Assembly: GCA_012184525.1 (NCBI GenBank) | Contig: WOFQ01000004.1 | Location: forward strand, 1,054,001-1,118,000 | Length of the DNA stretch: 64,000 nucleotides | Direction of reading: 5' to 3' | DNA from: Xenoacremonium recifei | Lineage: Eukaryota > Ascomycota > Sordariomycetes > Hypocreales > Nectriaceae | Part shown: positions 22,486 through 35,277 of the stretch, one piece after another | Position numbering within the stretch: position 1 is the stretch's first letter | Layout of the letters: every line of letters begins with the position of its first letter | Translations under genes and position numbers: made by a program | Notes under the pieces: model-generated | Seen by the model: only the letters and a program-made list of their open reading frames with translations | What the model was told of the DNA's origin: nothing | The model's database searches: none

Positions 22486-24036
22486 ATGGCGGACTCTCTC
22501 AGGTCGTCCGATAAGTCGCCTCGGTCGCCTTTGAAAGCCAGGGTCGTGCGACCCTCGAACCCCGCCGCCGCCGCCGCCGCTTCCGTTTCAAATGACAGGC
22601 CCGACATGCTCGAGGACGATTCGGAAGAAGAGGACGACTCGAGCGAACCTGCTCCCTTACCGCGAAGCCACACACCAGGCCATCTCGCCAGCAAGAGCAC
22701 GCTTGACAGCCGTCGCAAGCCCTCCGACCTCTCGATCCGCCAGCGCTCCCAGTCGGCATCCCAGGCCCAGGCGCCCGTCACCCAGCGCCCCGCCGTCTCG
22801 ATTGCGAAACCAACAAAGCCCAAGCCCCCTCCCTCAATACTCAACGGAGCGGGCGGCGATGGCTCGAGCGAGGGCGACAGAGACACGCGGCGTCCGGCTA
22901 TGCAGCGGACTACGTCTGCGATAGCTGGTCGACCAACCATGGCGCCCTCGATCAGCTCCCGCCATGCGTCGAGCTCTCGGACAAAGGGTCAACACACCGA
23001 CTTCCCTCCTCTTCCCGACGCGAACTCGTCTCCAGACGTTGACCCAGCGCCGGCGTCTGGCATGTACTGGTCGAAGGCGCCAGTGTCAGGGGCACCGCAT
23101 CCAAGCTTGAGGGCTCACACGACTACCATTGTGGGCTCGAATATCTACGTCTTTGGTGGTTGCGACTCGCGCACATGTTTCAATGATCTATACGTTCTCG
23201 ACGCCGATGCCTTCTACTGGTCAGTCCCTCATGTGGTCGGCGACATCCCCATGCCTCTGAGGGCCATGACATGTACTGCGGTGGGCAAGAAACTGATTGT
23301 GTTTGGGGGCGGCGATGGCCCGGCCTACTACAACGACGTCTACGTGCTGGACACGACCAACTTCCGCTGGAGCAAGCCGCGCATCATCGGCGACAAGATG
23401 CCCTCCAAACGGCGCGCGCACACAGCCTGCGTGTACAAGAACGGCATCTACGTCTTTGGCGGCGGCGACGGCGTGCGCGCCCTCAACGACATCTGGCGCC
23501 TCGACGTCACCGACGTGACCAAGATGTCGTGGAAGCTCATCTCCAGCGCCGAGCGCACGCCGCCCGGCACCAAGGACTACCGCCCCAAGGCGCGCGGCTA
23601 CCACACGGCCAACATGGTCGGCAGCAAGCTCATCATCTTTGGCGGCTCCGACGGCGGCGAGTGCTTCGACGACGTCTGGGTCTACGACGTCGAGGCGCAC
23701 TTCTGGAAAGCCGTCGCCATCCCCGTCACCTTCCGCCGCCTCTCGCACACCGCCACCATCGTCGGCTCCTACCTCTTCGTCATTGGCGGCCACGACGGCA
23801 ACGAGTACTCCAACGACGTGCTGTTGCTGAATCTCGTCACTATGACCTGGGACCGGCGCCGCGTGTACGGCCGCGCACCGTCCGGCCGCGGATACCATGG
23901 CGCCGTGCTGTATGACAGTCGCCTGGTTATCGTCGGCGGCTTCGACGGCAGCGAAGTGTTTGGCGATGTCATGCTGCTTGAGCTGGCGGTGCATGCTTAC
24001 TACTCGCAGATCAGCCATTTCACCATTGAAGTATAG
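22486..24036 (+). CDS. Kelch-repeat beta-propeller protein
   Basis: A single exon of 516 residues. The N-terminal 190 residues are Ser/Pro-rich, with an alanine run (about 26-31) and an acidic patch (DDSEEEDDSSE), and look disordered. From about residue 200 there are six kelch repeats, each with the Gly-Gly pair and spaced Tyr/Trp: IYVFGGCDSRTCFNDLYVLD, LIVFGGGDGPAYYNDVYVLD, IYVFGGGDGVRALNDIWRLD, LIIFGGSDGGECFDDVWVYD, LFVIGGHDGNEYSNDVLLLN and LVIVGGFDGSEVFGDVMLLE. This would close a six-blade propeller at the C-terminus. No BTB or catalytic domain is present. Propellers of this type are protein-interaction scaffolds; the partner is unknown. Kelch-region codons are markedly GC3-rich. The ATG at 22486 is the first in this frame. 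Confidence 0.9.
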   Translation: MADSLRSSDKSPRSPLKARVVRPSNPAAAAAASVSNDRPDMLEDDSEEEDDSSEPAPLPRSHTPGHLASKSTLDSRRKPSDLSIRQRSQSASQAQAPVTQRPAVSIAKPTKPKPPPSILNGAGGDGSSEGDRDTRRPAMQRTTSAIAGRPTMAPSISSRHASSSRTKGQHTDFPPLPDANSSPDVDPAPASGMYWSKAPVSGAPHPSLRAHTTTIVGSNIYVFGGCDSRTCFNDLYVLDADAFYWSVPHVVGDIPMPLRAMTCTAVGKKLIVFGGGDGPAYYNDVYVLDTTNFRWSKPRIIGDKMPSKRRAHTACVYKNGIYVFGGGDGVRALNDIWRLDVTDVTKMSWKLISSAERTPPGTKDYRPKARGYHTANMVGSKLIIFGGSDGGECFDDVWVYDVEAHFWKAVAIPVTFRRLSHTATIVGSYLFVIGGHDGNEYSNDVLLLNLVTMTWDRRRVYGRAPSGRGYHGAVLYDSRLVIVGGFDGSEVFGDVMLLELAVHAYYSQISHFTIEV

Positions 24037-24610
24037 CGTTTCTGAATTTGTTCCGTTGCAATTGGAATCCTACAGCTAGATGACCGTCTCTCGGTGGGCC
24101 AGTTTTGGTTGGGTGTTTTTTGTCATGTCAATTGTTGCCATTTAACGTTACGTAGCCATGCAGATGGATGACTATATGATGGAGCGCGAAGCGAAGCGAA
24201 GGGAAAGAAAGACAGGCAAGGGAGTCAGATGGATGGGCTTGTACGTTGTTAAAACGAGGAAAGCTCGGTTCCGTGGGAACTCGAGGATTTGGATATCCAA
24301 CATCTAAATATAATAATACAGTATACTCCCGTTCCCTCGGTGATACCTGCGATGCAATGCTTCCGCGCGCCGTCCCCTGGATACAAAAGGAATCCGTCCA
24401 TGAATTTTCTTCCTCCCAATAGCCGTCTCTATTTGCTTTTCATGTTGATCTGAAAGTGTAGTCGAGGAGTTTAGAGTTGTTGGTAGTGTAGGCCTAGATG
24501 TGTGTGTGTGTGTGGCCTTGATTAATGCGAGATCGTGGGCGCGTATAGTATGAAGAGGTTCCAAGACGTGTCGCATGTTGTCATGGAGGCAGTCGGTCAT
24601 GATTCGGCAT
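24037..24610. other. Tail-to-tail intergenic region
   Basis: The 574-bp convergent 3' region between the kelch gene and RCF2, with a TG dinucleotide repeat at 24499-24514. No gene was seen. Confidence 0.6.
24499..24514. repeat. (TG)8 microsatellite
   Basis: Eight TG units lie in the convergent 3' region between the kelch gene and RCF2. Confidence 0.85.
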
Positions 24611-25364
24611 CTAAGCCTTGTTGGCGGCAGCAAGCTTCTTAGCAGCCAATCGTCGCTCCTCAGCCTCGACCATGTCTACAGACTCAATGTTAGTTCCGGA
24701 GATATCTCGTGTATGGATCAACAAACTTACCCTTCCAGAGATCCTGGCCCTCATACTCCTCCTTGTGGATCTTCTTCTCGATGAGGTGCTTGTGCTCTGG
24801 GTCGTTGGGGTCGAGCACCATGACCGTCTCCCAGCGGCCGCTGCCCTTCTTGGCGTCGTTGACCTCGAAGATGGCGGAGACAATAAGCACGGCAAGGGTC
24901 AAACCCTGGGCGTATACACGGGCTTGGACGATCTTGTTGGCCGTGTTCATGGGCGAGCGGTGGACGAGGGCGAGGGCGATGCCCATGGATGCCAGCCATG
25001 ACACGAAGACGATGCTGTATCGATGCTCGCGGCCGTACTCCATGAAGCGGTCGTAGGTGGACTCATTCTGGCGGATCATCTGCTGGGCGCGCTGGGCGTT
25101 GTCCTGGTAGTTGCGCATGGGGTCCTGGGCTTTCTGGAAGGCCATGGACCAGCGGTCGGCGTTGATGATGGCGCCAAAGGTGGTGGACGAGGTGACGAGG
25201 AAGGTTCGGAAAGGCAGAGTGAGGCCGCGGAAGGCGGGATATCGGCGCGAGGCTGCGATAACACCGCCCAGACCGAGGGCGAGGCCGAGGGAGCCACCAA
25301 TCACACCGCCCTTGACGACGGCAGAGTAGTGCGCCTCCTCCTCTTCTTTGCTGAGGATCTTCAT
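24611..25364 (-). CDS. rcf2: Respiratory supercomplex factor 2 (Rcf2), HIG1 domain
   Basis: Exon 1 is 25364-24731 and exon 2 is 24675-24611, giving 232 residues. Rcf2 is an inner-mitochondrial-membrane protein that associates with cytochrome c oxidase and respiratory supercomplexes. The N-terminal half has a glycine-rich hydrophobic segment (VVKGGVIGGSLGLALGLGG, about residues 17-35) and a second around 48-66. The HIG1 domain lies at about residues 115-167, with two membrane spans (YSIVFVSWLASMGIALALV and AQGLTLAVLIVSAIF) joined by a basic loop containing NKIVQARVYAQG. The C-terminal tail is charged and Ala/Lys-rich. There is no cleavable presequence, as usual for this protein. The start MKILSKEEEEAHY is the only in-frame choice. 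Confidence 0.92.
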
Positions 25365-28300
25365 GGTGTTGAGGCGGGGGTAGGAAGCTGTGGTGGTGAA
25401 GGAGATATCGCGATAGGTAGGGTCGGACGTCTATGTCGAGATCCTAGCTATGCTGTGGTCGGCAGAGGGTTGCTGATCGATGAGACTCGAGGCAGGAGAG
25501 AAGCGTAGACCTGAGCAATGGCAGGCAATTGCAGTATTTGAGATGCGATCGTCCCTTCGTTCGTAGAGTTGGATGTCGCAGGTGTCGTATGATGCTGTGT
25601 GCGGTTGGAGCTTGTGGATCCCCGTTCGGGCACCTCCAGATGGGAAAAAATAGCTCTGGGGAAGATTTAGATGTCGCTAGGATTGTGGCGTGGTCGACTT
25701 GATGTCGTTGTAAGTCGTGATGCTGCTGGCTGGATGGAGACGGTTGATGTTGATGCCAGATGAAGTCGTTTATATCTGCGTCGATCCGACCTCTGAATTT
25801 TTATTCTCTCGAGGCTTGGAACGCAGTCGTCGGCGTCGAAATGATGTAACAGGGCAGACAAAATGCCGTTTCCGACCCGATCCGTCAGCGAGTGTCGAAG
25901 GCCGAGAGATTCCCGGGCTAAGGCCGAGTGTGAGATTGACGAGTGCTGATATGGGAGAGCGTCGGAGATGTGCTGGCCAGTGTGGCTTCAGGCGGGCAAA
26001 ACAGGCGACCTGCGAACAATCCGAACACGCGAGCACGGTATTTGTAGACTCGGCACTTCAGACCCAGTATGCTGAAATTTCTCGTCGTTGCTGGCTGGCA
26101 TGACCAATATCTGCTGATTGCTGAGAGAAGCCTTCGCCTGGTTCCTACTTTACCCGCGACATGCTGGAATCGAGCCTTGCCAGGTCGCCGCAGGTCGCCG
26201 CCATCGCCGACCTGGGGCTTCCAGCGGCAGAGGCCTGGCAAACGCCCTGTAAGCCTCGGGAAACAGTGGACAGGGCACGCCGCGGCCGATTCCAGCGGCT
26301 ATGTCAGCGGTGTGGGCGGCCCAGGTGCGGCATCCCTGCGGCATCCCCCTGGCGTAGTCTGCGGCATCCTCAGTCTCGTGCGTAATACCCAATTCCGGGC
26401 CGCCTCGTTCGCTGGACGGCCACCCGTTCGCTGCTGCTGGGCGGAGTGGCGTGAGCTTCCAAACGGACGACGGAGGGGCCGCTGCGGTCGGCACGGCGGA
26501 ATGGTCTTAAGCGTGGGCTCTGCCAGATCCCCGAGACTCGATGGGATGAACCGCCTAGTTCTCGACGACCCCTCCATCCATCGTGTCGATAGTCCTTGTT
26601 CCTGATCATCATCAACTCGAGTCAAGCCATGGGCGAAGGGAAGCTTCCCAGCAGACTGGCCAGGCTCCCCAGCGCCAACCCTCCCTTTGGCAAGCCAGAT
26701 GCAACCGAGCCGTCCAACCCTCCTCCTCCTCGTTAGCCGCCCAATTGACACTCTCGGTGCCCGACCTAATTTGGGGGCATCGACTCGCTGAGCATCGGCC
26801 GTCTTTGTTGATTCTAGATCCCCGGGCGGACCGTGGCGGCTGCTGGAGCCATGCCGACTAACGATCGGGGCCCTCCGAAGCGAATCGACCGCGGCCCCCT
26901 CTCCCTCCCCCGGGCCAGAATGGTCCGACTTCTGCGAACACGCGGGCTGCGTCACAGGACCTCCGGAGACTCCCAGCCGCTCAGTTCTCAGTTCAGCTGT
27001 AAGCGTAACCCATGCAGTTGCGCGTGTCCGGGCATCTGAGGCATCCGTAACAACTGTGATCCCAAATCAGCACATACGACCAGTTGCTAAGAACTCGACA
27101 GTGACATCGGGAGCCATTCCTGCATTGAAAGCTCGGCCGCTTCTGGGAAGTGCATCTGTGCCTCAGTCGCTTGTCTCGCTGTTGGCCCACTCCTGTCCGC
27201 GATGCTATCGCCCTGCTTCCAGCTGGTCAGGCCCGTCCCGTGCTCTCCTCCAATACTTCCTGTCCATGCTATCGCTGAGGCAAGCGGGACGACCCCAAGC
27301 CCCCTGAGTAGGACCCGGTCTGGACATTCAGGGGGACTCCCGGATGACGTCGCTTGTATAGAGAGCTCTTAGCTCTCCACCTTCATCGCTCTGCCTGAGG
27401 CCATCATCAAGTACTTCTGTGAGTACAATGTACAGTACATCGCCTAATAAGCACCCTACCTACGCAAGAGACCGACGGCTTCCAGGCCAAGGGCCCTCTT
27501 TGCGGGGGGTGATCCTCGAATGCTTGGTTGCAATTCGCCCGGGTCTCGCGTCCAGATATCCGAGTCTGATGCCTGCATCGAGTTTGGCGAGGTTGGAGTT
27601 GCTGATCCCATGCCATGCTGGAAGCGAAGGTATGTATTGAGCCAACGCAAGTCAGAATAACGGCCGCTACAGAAGGATGCCATCGTGACCACCGTGGAAA
27701 AAGCAATGTGAGGGAACAATGCCAGGATCTTGACCTTACCGCCTCCCACCTCGAGATATTAAGACCGGCGGCCCTTGGATCCATCGTCGAGCTTCCTAGG
27801 ATCCAGGATTCATCACGACTTGAAGAGGGCTGCCGCATTCCTCCTTGGGTTAAAAAGATCTGCGTAGGCGTGCTCTGGACTCATCTTTCACGGGCCACGA
27901 GGAGGTATTGTTTGTAACCAGACGACAGCACGTAGGTATCCGCGTCGCGCCGCATGCATGCTTTTGCTCTCGCTTGGATCCTTGCATACGGACCGTTGAA
28001 TGGAAGCTGTCACATTGGCTCATCATAACCGTATGCATGCACGTATACGCACAAGGTACTTGAATCGCTTGCCACATTACAAGACTGGCGGGTTCGTAGT
28101 ACCGGTGTACCTAGGAACTCGATGTAATGGCATCGAGGGTTCAAACAGAACCGGCGTAAAGTGAGTCGAGGTCGCTGTCGTTGGTGTGGCGTCGGTCATG
28201 TGCTTACTACACCCATGCTAGATTCTATGATCACCAATAGAACGTAAACTTGCAGGCTGACAAGGGCACGTTGGCATGAATGACCTGGTCCTCGAGCCGC

Positions 28301-31300
28301 GTAACCGCCAGTGACAGCCACGGCGCCAGTTGATGTTCTGGCCTTTCTCTCTACCGTAAGTGCAAGGGATGCAATTTGGAGAAACCCATGTTACTCCGTA
28401 TTTGCCGATAAGATGACGAGCGTAGCATTATCAGCATGCGTCTGCTTGCAGCGCGGGGGTGAAGCATCGTGAGGTTGGCCAGCCCAGTCATGAGCCTACC
28501 AGAGCTCGAGAAACATCCCATCACCTGCAGTAGTGGCATACTTGCGCCGCCGCAAGCGGCTGTGAGACCACGATCGAGGTCGAAAAGAATTGATCGACAA
28601 CATGATCTGATAATTTAGCCTCAAATAGCCCATCTTCAACAGTGGTCATCCGCGTCTGACGGGCTTGTCATCTTGATAATGCAATTGGCAATTCCCCATC
28701 TCCAGGTAGGTGTGCATACGTCTAACACGGCGCTTGACGTAGCTTTGGTACATTGTCTAGTTCCGCTTTCTGGCACTTGGTCATCCAACCAGCTGACAAT
28801 GAGAGCCTCCCGGGGTGGGTAGCCTAGTGATTCGAAGAGCAACCGCATGGCCTCAATACATACCGTCGTATGCATGATGTATATGCAGTGCCAAGGGCAA
28901 TGCAGTCCGTATATCTGCAAACCAGATCCCCCGAAGTTCTGTCTCCTCAGGTCAAGCTCCACTGTCTTGCTCCTTCAGGACCCAGACGATGTGTACTCGC
29001 GCTGACATATCGAGACCCAGGTATGGAATGGGAGCGCAGCTCGCCAAGACATTTGTTCCACGATGCTTCCGCGGCCACACACTAGCGCGCAGTCTGAATG
29101 CCCACTTAACGTTCAGCCGGCGAGCCAGCCGTCTCGGTTGGTGGGCAGCAGGCGACATCTAGGACCAACTGGAATCATCGCCCTGGGCGGACTGGACGGA
29201 ACTACAGCATGTGGCGTTTGTGATCCATGCAGTGCAGCAAACACAGCTAACGTGGATTACTTGCTTTTTCAACGTCGTGGCTTGGAAGTGTGGAGTTGTA
29301 AGTCCAGCATCAAAGCGTAGACGATGACAAGAAGAGGCAGCTGCGGCGTCGAGGCCAAAATGTCTTAGCAGTGGTACCTAGCTGAGACCACCCCCGGGTT
29401 TCTTTCCTCTGACCGGCCGAAATACCTTGCCGAGCTATCGATAGGAGTGGCTGCGTTCGTCCGAAGCTCAGGATATCGGGAGGGCCGGACATGACAAGTG
29501 AGAGCGAAAGACCCAGGTCAGCATCCATCATCCTGACACCGCGAGACCTCAAGGCCTCCGAGTTCGGGATTCGGCGATAAGTATATTTTGGCTGAATCGA
29601 CTACACTCAGACTTGTTGGTGAGTGCTGCAAGAGACGTGTGAGGGATGCCTCAGGGACAGCCAACTAAAGCGCAGAGGCCGCTACTGCGAATGTGGTATG
29701 AGTCAGGTAGGACCGCGGGCGAGGCTCCACTGGAAGCGGTAGCTGGCCCTCTCTCACACGGCCCACCATGTGGTAACGAGGATTAGATCATGAATACAAG
29801 TAGAGTCGACAGGGGGGGAAGCATGTGCAAGACAGGGCGTTCTAGGTCCGTACTGGTCGTACAAACGAACGAGATGCGTGATCTCTCCAATCGGCTCCGA
29901 CCATTGCGGAGTCGAAAGAAGCAATGTTTTGGCGCAGCTGCAGCAAGCTGTAAACGTTCGGTGATTCCTATGAGGACGTGCTCGAGTCGGGTCGCTCCAG
30001 GGAGTCGGCCCTGAGAGAAGGCCCTAAACAAAACTAGCCTCCGAGCAGCGCCGTTGGGGATCGTCGAATGGCCATTGACGAGAGAGGCAAGGACATCGCA
30101 TTACGAGACAGCAACAGCAAATCTCGGCACTACCAACTCCTAGCTGGTCTGCAGTGTCTATGCTGAGCCTGCCTTGTCATGGCCAAGGATTCGATGCCAA
30201 TGATGTCGACCCGGGTCCCTGGATGTGCGGTCGTCGCTCCGTCTTAAGGAGCCCGATCTAGCGGTGTCGGAGAAGGTGCTTGATCGAGGATAAGAACTGT
30301 GGAGGGCCGCGATGGGGTCATGAGGAAGCAAATCCTCTGACGTAGATGGACTTCCGAAGTCGTGGGAACCGACAGGACTTGATGCTTGCCTTAGTTGTAA
30401 CTGTATGTGTGAATGAGAAGACGGTCATGATACGAAGGAGAACCCTGTGAAGTAATGCGTACCTGGCTTGTGATTGATAGAAGCCACCCAGCCACCACGT
30501 TGGTATCCATTAATGGACGTAATCCGCATAGGACTTGGCTTGCCGAATCAAGATGGGCTATGCCCATTGAAGCCATGTGACAGTTGCAGCCACGCAGCAT
30601 ATGTGAGGCTGTTGAAGACTCCTCGACGCCTAGGGTTGTCTGTCTGAAAGGCCACAACCTTGTCGATGATGCAAGGTCCTTGATTTCTGCCTCCGATCCA
30701 AGAGTGACATGCTCACCGACGGTGGTATGGAGACAACTCGGAGATCTGTTGGTGGTCGGCATCGGGCACCGTACAGGCATAGATCGAAAGCCAGGGCTTC
30801 GGCATAGTTGGTTTCGCAACGGCAGGGCACAGGCCAACAACAGCAACACAGCCTGCTTTGTAGGGCCTGTTAGCCACCAGAATGTGTCTGATACTCGCAG
30901 CTGCTCAACCCTGTGTCGTTGTCTTGAAAAGGCTCCTGCATCATGACCATAGCGTGTTAGTCCGAGGCCGTTGCAAGCCACGTATACTATCCAGCTCTTG
31001 GTGTACATACGTGCCTACGCGCACTGCTTTTGCAACACGGCTCTCCTATTTAGTCCATTCCACGCCTAGTGCCCTTCTTGCCGCGCCGAAGATCGTGTTG
31101 AGGCTGGCTGTCCCTGGCTGGCGTGTTCGGGGGAGGGGGTTCGAAGACTCGACAAGACGGGGATAGCTCAGGATCCGCTATAGTGCAGGTAGGTTGGCCG
31201 TGTAGGTTGCTGCTATGCAGCAGCTAACGACTGGGCTGGCTGTCTATCCTCACCATGATGGGAGATAGACGGCAAATGTAGCATGCCGCACCTTGGGAGA

Positions 31301-32980
31301 ATCGGATGGCTGAGAGGCTTGAAGTTCTCCTTCGCTGATGATCCAATGGCGTGGGAGCTCAAGGTTGGTAAGGCAGGCACGTAGAGCATGTATCTCGGGC
31401 AGGTACTAAACCGTAGGCCCTTCCCTGCCCCTTCCCTCCCGTGCATCCCTTCCTTCATCCCACCTCACAGGCCTGCGATCGCACCTTCCTCTCTGGCAGC
31501 TGAGTGCGTGTAGGAGATTGATTATTTCTGTCTCATCTAAGATCCGATTACTATTACATTTCTCTTCTCTCAGTACCAGCGGTACCTCCATCTCGGCAAA
31601 GACTCAGTGGCTTGTTTGGCACGTCATACCGAACCGCATGTGCTGGTCGCTCCTTCCCTGAGGACACGCACGGTACCTTCCTCTCAAGCTCCCTCTCTCT
31701 CAAGGAAGGAACGAATAAAGCAGGAAGCGCACACCCTTGCTCCTTCCCCAGACACTCTGCCCCCAACATCGCATTTTCTGCACCAAAACAACTCTGCTCG
31801 ATCTCCTCCATCAGCATCCCACCATTCCATCTTTTGGATCCCACCATCTTCTGGCTACCTATCGCTCCGTCGACGCTTCGAGTCATCTTATCAGCCATCA
31901 TACTTGAACCTTCATCCTCATCGAGTATCGCACTGTCACATCGATCCGTTAGGTATCCTTGCTAAACCTTCTGGTTGATGCTGCTGTGCCTCCGTACCAC
32001 GGTTCCACGCATTAGCATCTGTCTTAGACACACCCTCGACATTCCAGAACTCCCAGCAGACGGGACTATCCCCCCACTCTCCAGCTCCCCGCCTGCGACA
32101 GGGCTCAGGGCTCCCTTTCAGGCTTACCATCGCCCCAAGGTTCCGGCCCAGCTCCCAGCCGCCCTCCTCCGCAGCAGCTCTGGTCCACCTGCATCCTGGC
32201 CTGGTCTGGCCTGTCCTGACACCATCCGTCACCTGCGAGTCCACTCCGAACCTGGACCCTGTGAAGCTCTCGGAACCATCCCTGCTGGGATTCCTGGAAC
32301 GACCTGGACTCCCGAGCAAACAGTTAAAGGCATCCTCACAGCCATTCGAAGGCACAAGAATAGAACCAGCAAGACCGAAGCCCTGCAGCTGAGTGGTTGA
32401 CAAGGGTTTCCTGCATCTCTCTGGCGAACCATAACGTGAAGGACGTTGCCGCATCACAAAGCCTTGAGGCCAACAATCGTTTACAACACCAACAAGAGCG
32501 CGTCACAGACCTGCCTCCTTGTGCCTACCCGAATAAGAGCTGGTAGAGCTGCACTGGCATTTGAGCCTCGTGCCGACAACCACTGCCACAGTTGCCTGTG
32601 CGGCTCAAGTCCGTCCGTCAGCATCAAATCGGTCTAACGGGTCTGGCTAGGTAGAAACGCCGGACACCCACCCAATCCGTCGTCCTTGCACACCTGCACA
32701 GCCTGTTCCGGCCGCCTGCCGTCTACGCTCCAGCTAGACGCACTCACTGGCTGGCTGCAAGCACACGCACGCACGCACCATCGCGCTTCTCCCACCCGGT
32801 CCCTCGGGCGGGCGAGAAACTCTGTCCACCGGCAGCGCCGCCAAAAAGTCACGGACGGGTCCTGGAGTCCTGACCAATACCGCCAAGGGACACACCGTCT
32901 CTACCAAGCGCCGCACGCACGACCGAGTCACTCCTACTAATACCTACGTGTGCGCCTGTCGCAATCCGGAATCTCTTAGT
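25365..32980. other. Long gene-poor region upstream of the Sfp1-like gene
   Basis: In about 7.6 kb I find no gene I can support. The first part should be the RCF2 promoter, and the last kilobase is CT-rich and looks like the leader of the zinc-finger gene. Open frames up to 218 codons exist but have no domain, no convincing splice-linked partners and no coding-like composition. GCATGC-type palindromes cluster near 27953, 28034 and 28870. Regulatory DNA, a non-coding transcript or decayed sequence are all possible. Confidence 0.45.
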
Positions 32981-35277
32981 ATGCTAAGTTCATTCAAGTG
33001 GTTTCAAAACTCCAGCAGCAACGGCAACAGGGACGCAGCAGCGCCGCCCCCGGACACCAACCAGATTCCAGCCTTCCACGCTCGTCCCGCCACCGCCTGT
33101 GACTCGACCGAGGGCGCCCACTTCGCCGCCGCTGACACTGACTCTCCTGGGTCCCTTAATTCGGCCTCGCTGACGCAGTCGCCGTCGCCCCAACCGGAGA
33201 CGCCCTCCGACCACTTTATGACCGGTGCTGACCCTCTCACATATTCCTCGACTACCGGTGCCACTTTCTCCAACCCCATCCCCATCTCCAAGCAGCCGCG
33301 CAGCAGCGAACATTCATTACCTGCACGCCGCGCCCGCTGCACAAACCTCTTCGCCGACCCCGATCCCGCCTCTCTAGAATCCGACATCATCGACATGACT
33401 ACGGGGCCATCCCTCGATCCCTCCTCCATGAATCGCCCCAGAGAGAACTCGTTCGTGAGCGCGGGCCCGAAGCCTATCTCGGTCAACAACGCCAACCGTG
33501 ACAATGTTAATCGCAACCGGAGAGAGTCGTTGGCCGGGAGTCTCATGGGCGGAATGAGCTGGGGTGGCATGTCGTTTGGAAGTTTCGTTAGAGACGAGTA
33601 AGTCCCTCTCTACCCCTCAGCCGACTGTTCCTACGCAGCGCTTCGCATTTTCACGCATATGCCACATTCTCTGTTTTGACCATGACTACTGCGCTCTCCT
33701 TGTCGCGAGGCCTCATCCTATGGGATGAAAGGGATATTTCAGCCTTCCGCGGAAGCCTGAACGGTGACACAGCGCTTCACCCCTCGAAAGCGTCCAATAG
33801 CGTATTAGAAATCTAAAGACGGTTGACTAACATATCGGTTTTCATAGTATTATGATGCAAGGCACATCACCCTTCGGCACTCACCAGTCCCCGTCCCTCC
33901 ACTCGTCGTCATATCTTCCCAAACTCGAGGCCAATTTCATGCGAGATTTCACATGTTGCGGCAAGATCCTCCCGAATCTGCACGACCTATTGCAGCACTA
34001 CGAGGAGTCGCATACCGATGCCAGTCCTAACGCAGCGCGAAATAATGCTGGATTTTCTCAATTTTCCCAGATGGGTGCTCCGAAGATGCCCAACTCTCGC
34101 GCAAACTCGATTGCGCCAGGCCTCGCCAATGCCCAGCCCTCGGCGACACAGCTGGGTCAACAGTCCCGAGTCTCCGGTTCGGCCATGCAGATGATGGGTG
34201 GACAACAGAATGCGGGCGTCAACAACACGCATATGGGTGCGACCATGTCGTCCAATCTGAATGACGACATGGACGCAGTTGCAGATATGGAGATGGACGA
34301 CGCCATCGGAGCCATGGAAATCGACGACAGCCAGCGCATGCACACGACCCGTCAGCTGTTCGGTCAACAACAGCGTCCCCAGCTCAACATGAATACGTCC
34401 GGTCTCACGCAAGCTCTCCGAACCTCGCAGCCTCCGACACCGGCTGCCGCGAGTTTTGGTCTTCAAAACAACCCCACCGTTTCATCGGTCAACACTCCCA
34501 CACTCACAACTCATCAGGGCCAAATACCACGGCGGGGTCAGCAGGTGGATATGGACGAGGATCTCCCTGGCATGCCGATGGGAGGAAATACCAATGACAT
34601 CGGTGATGTGACTTTCGGAGGAAACCAGGCCAACGATGCCAACTTCTGCATCAACGACCCCGGAAAGCATCTCTTCAGCCCCAACGGAGCCTTCCCCGCC
34701 GCCAACCGCTCTATCCAAGCCCAATTGGCGCAACTGGGCATCAACCAGAACCAGTTTGCCGATCCCGAAGCCAACAAACAGCTCATGCAGCGACTACAAG
34801 CCATGATGATGCCCGAGGAGCACAAGCCCTTTAAGTGCCCCGTCATTGGCTGCGAGAAAGCCTACAAGAACCAAAATGGGCTCAAGTAAGACACCCCCTG
34901 TTATCCAGCTGGAACTGCAGATGACTGACTCGAGTCAACAGGTATCACAAGGCGCACGGCCATCAAACGCAACAGTTGCACGAAAACGGCGACGGAACCT
35001 TCTCGATTGTGAATCCGGAAACTAGTACCCCCTACCCAGGCACGTTGGGCATGGAGAAGGAGAAGCCATTCAGCTGTGATACGTGCGGGAAGCGATACAA
35101 GAATCTCAACGGTTTGAAATACGTAAGCTACCCCTCGATTCTCTGCCTCTTTGATTTGCTGCTGACAAACCGCTGTAGCATAAAGCGCACTCACTGCCAT
35201 GCAACCCCGAGTTCAAGCTTCAGGCCATGGCGGCGGGCATGACCCTTCCTGGTATCGGAGAGGAGATGATGCAGTAG
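32981..35277 (+). CDS. sfp1: Sfp1-like C2H2 zinc-finger transcription factor
   Basis: The exons are 32981-33597, 33848-34885, 34942-35122 and 35179-35277, about 644 residues. Yeast Sfp1 activates ribosome-biogenesis genes downstream of nutrient signalling. The N-terminal 200 residues are Ser/Pro-rich with GSLMGGMSWGGMSFGSFVRD. Then comes the conserved block MMQGTSPFGTHQSPSLHSSS with an atypical finger, FTCCGKILPNLHDLLQHYEESH. A Gln/Asn-rich central region precedes two C-terminal C2H2 fingers, FKCPVIGCEKAYKNQNGLKY and FSCDTCGKRYKNLNGLKYHK. An intron falls at the equivalent position of each, suggesting a duplicated finger unit. The first intron is 250 bp, long for this window. The spacer between the paired fingers is longer than in tandem fingers, matching the split arrangement of the family. 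Orthology to Sfp1 is inferred from these motifs. Confidence 0.88.

Noticed and set aside
23221..24018. 265-codon open frame opposite the kelch gene
   Set aside because: It is a shadow of the very GC3-rich kelch coding sequence and reads as His/Val/Ala-rich noise.
26299..26955. 218-codon open frame on the minus strand upstream of RCF2
   Set aside because: Arg/Pro/Gly-rich translation typical of GC-rich non-coding DNA; no domain and no supporting gene signals.
30391..31008. 205-codon open frame on the minus strand
   Set aside because: No recognisable motif; amino-acid composition looks random and no promoter or splice evidence was found.
31133..31150. GGTTCGA-like string suggesting a tRNA B box
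   Set aside because: No matching A box, acceptor stem or cloverleaf could be built around it. Other TTCGA strings in the window also failed.
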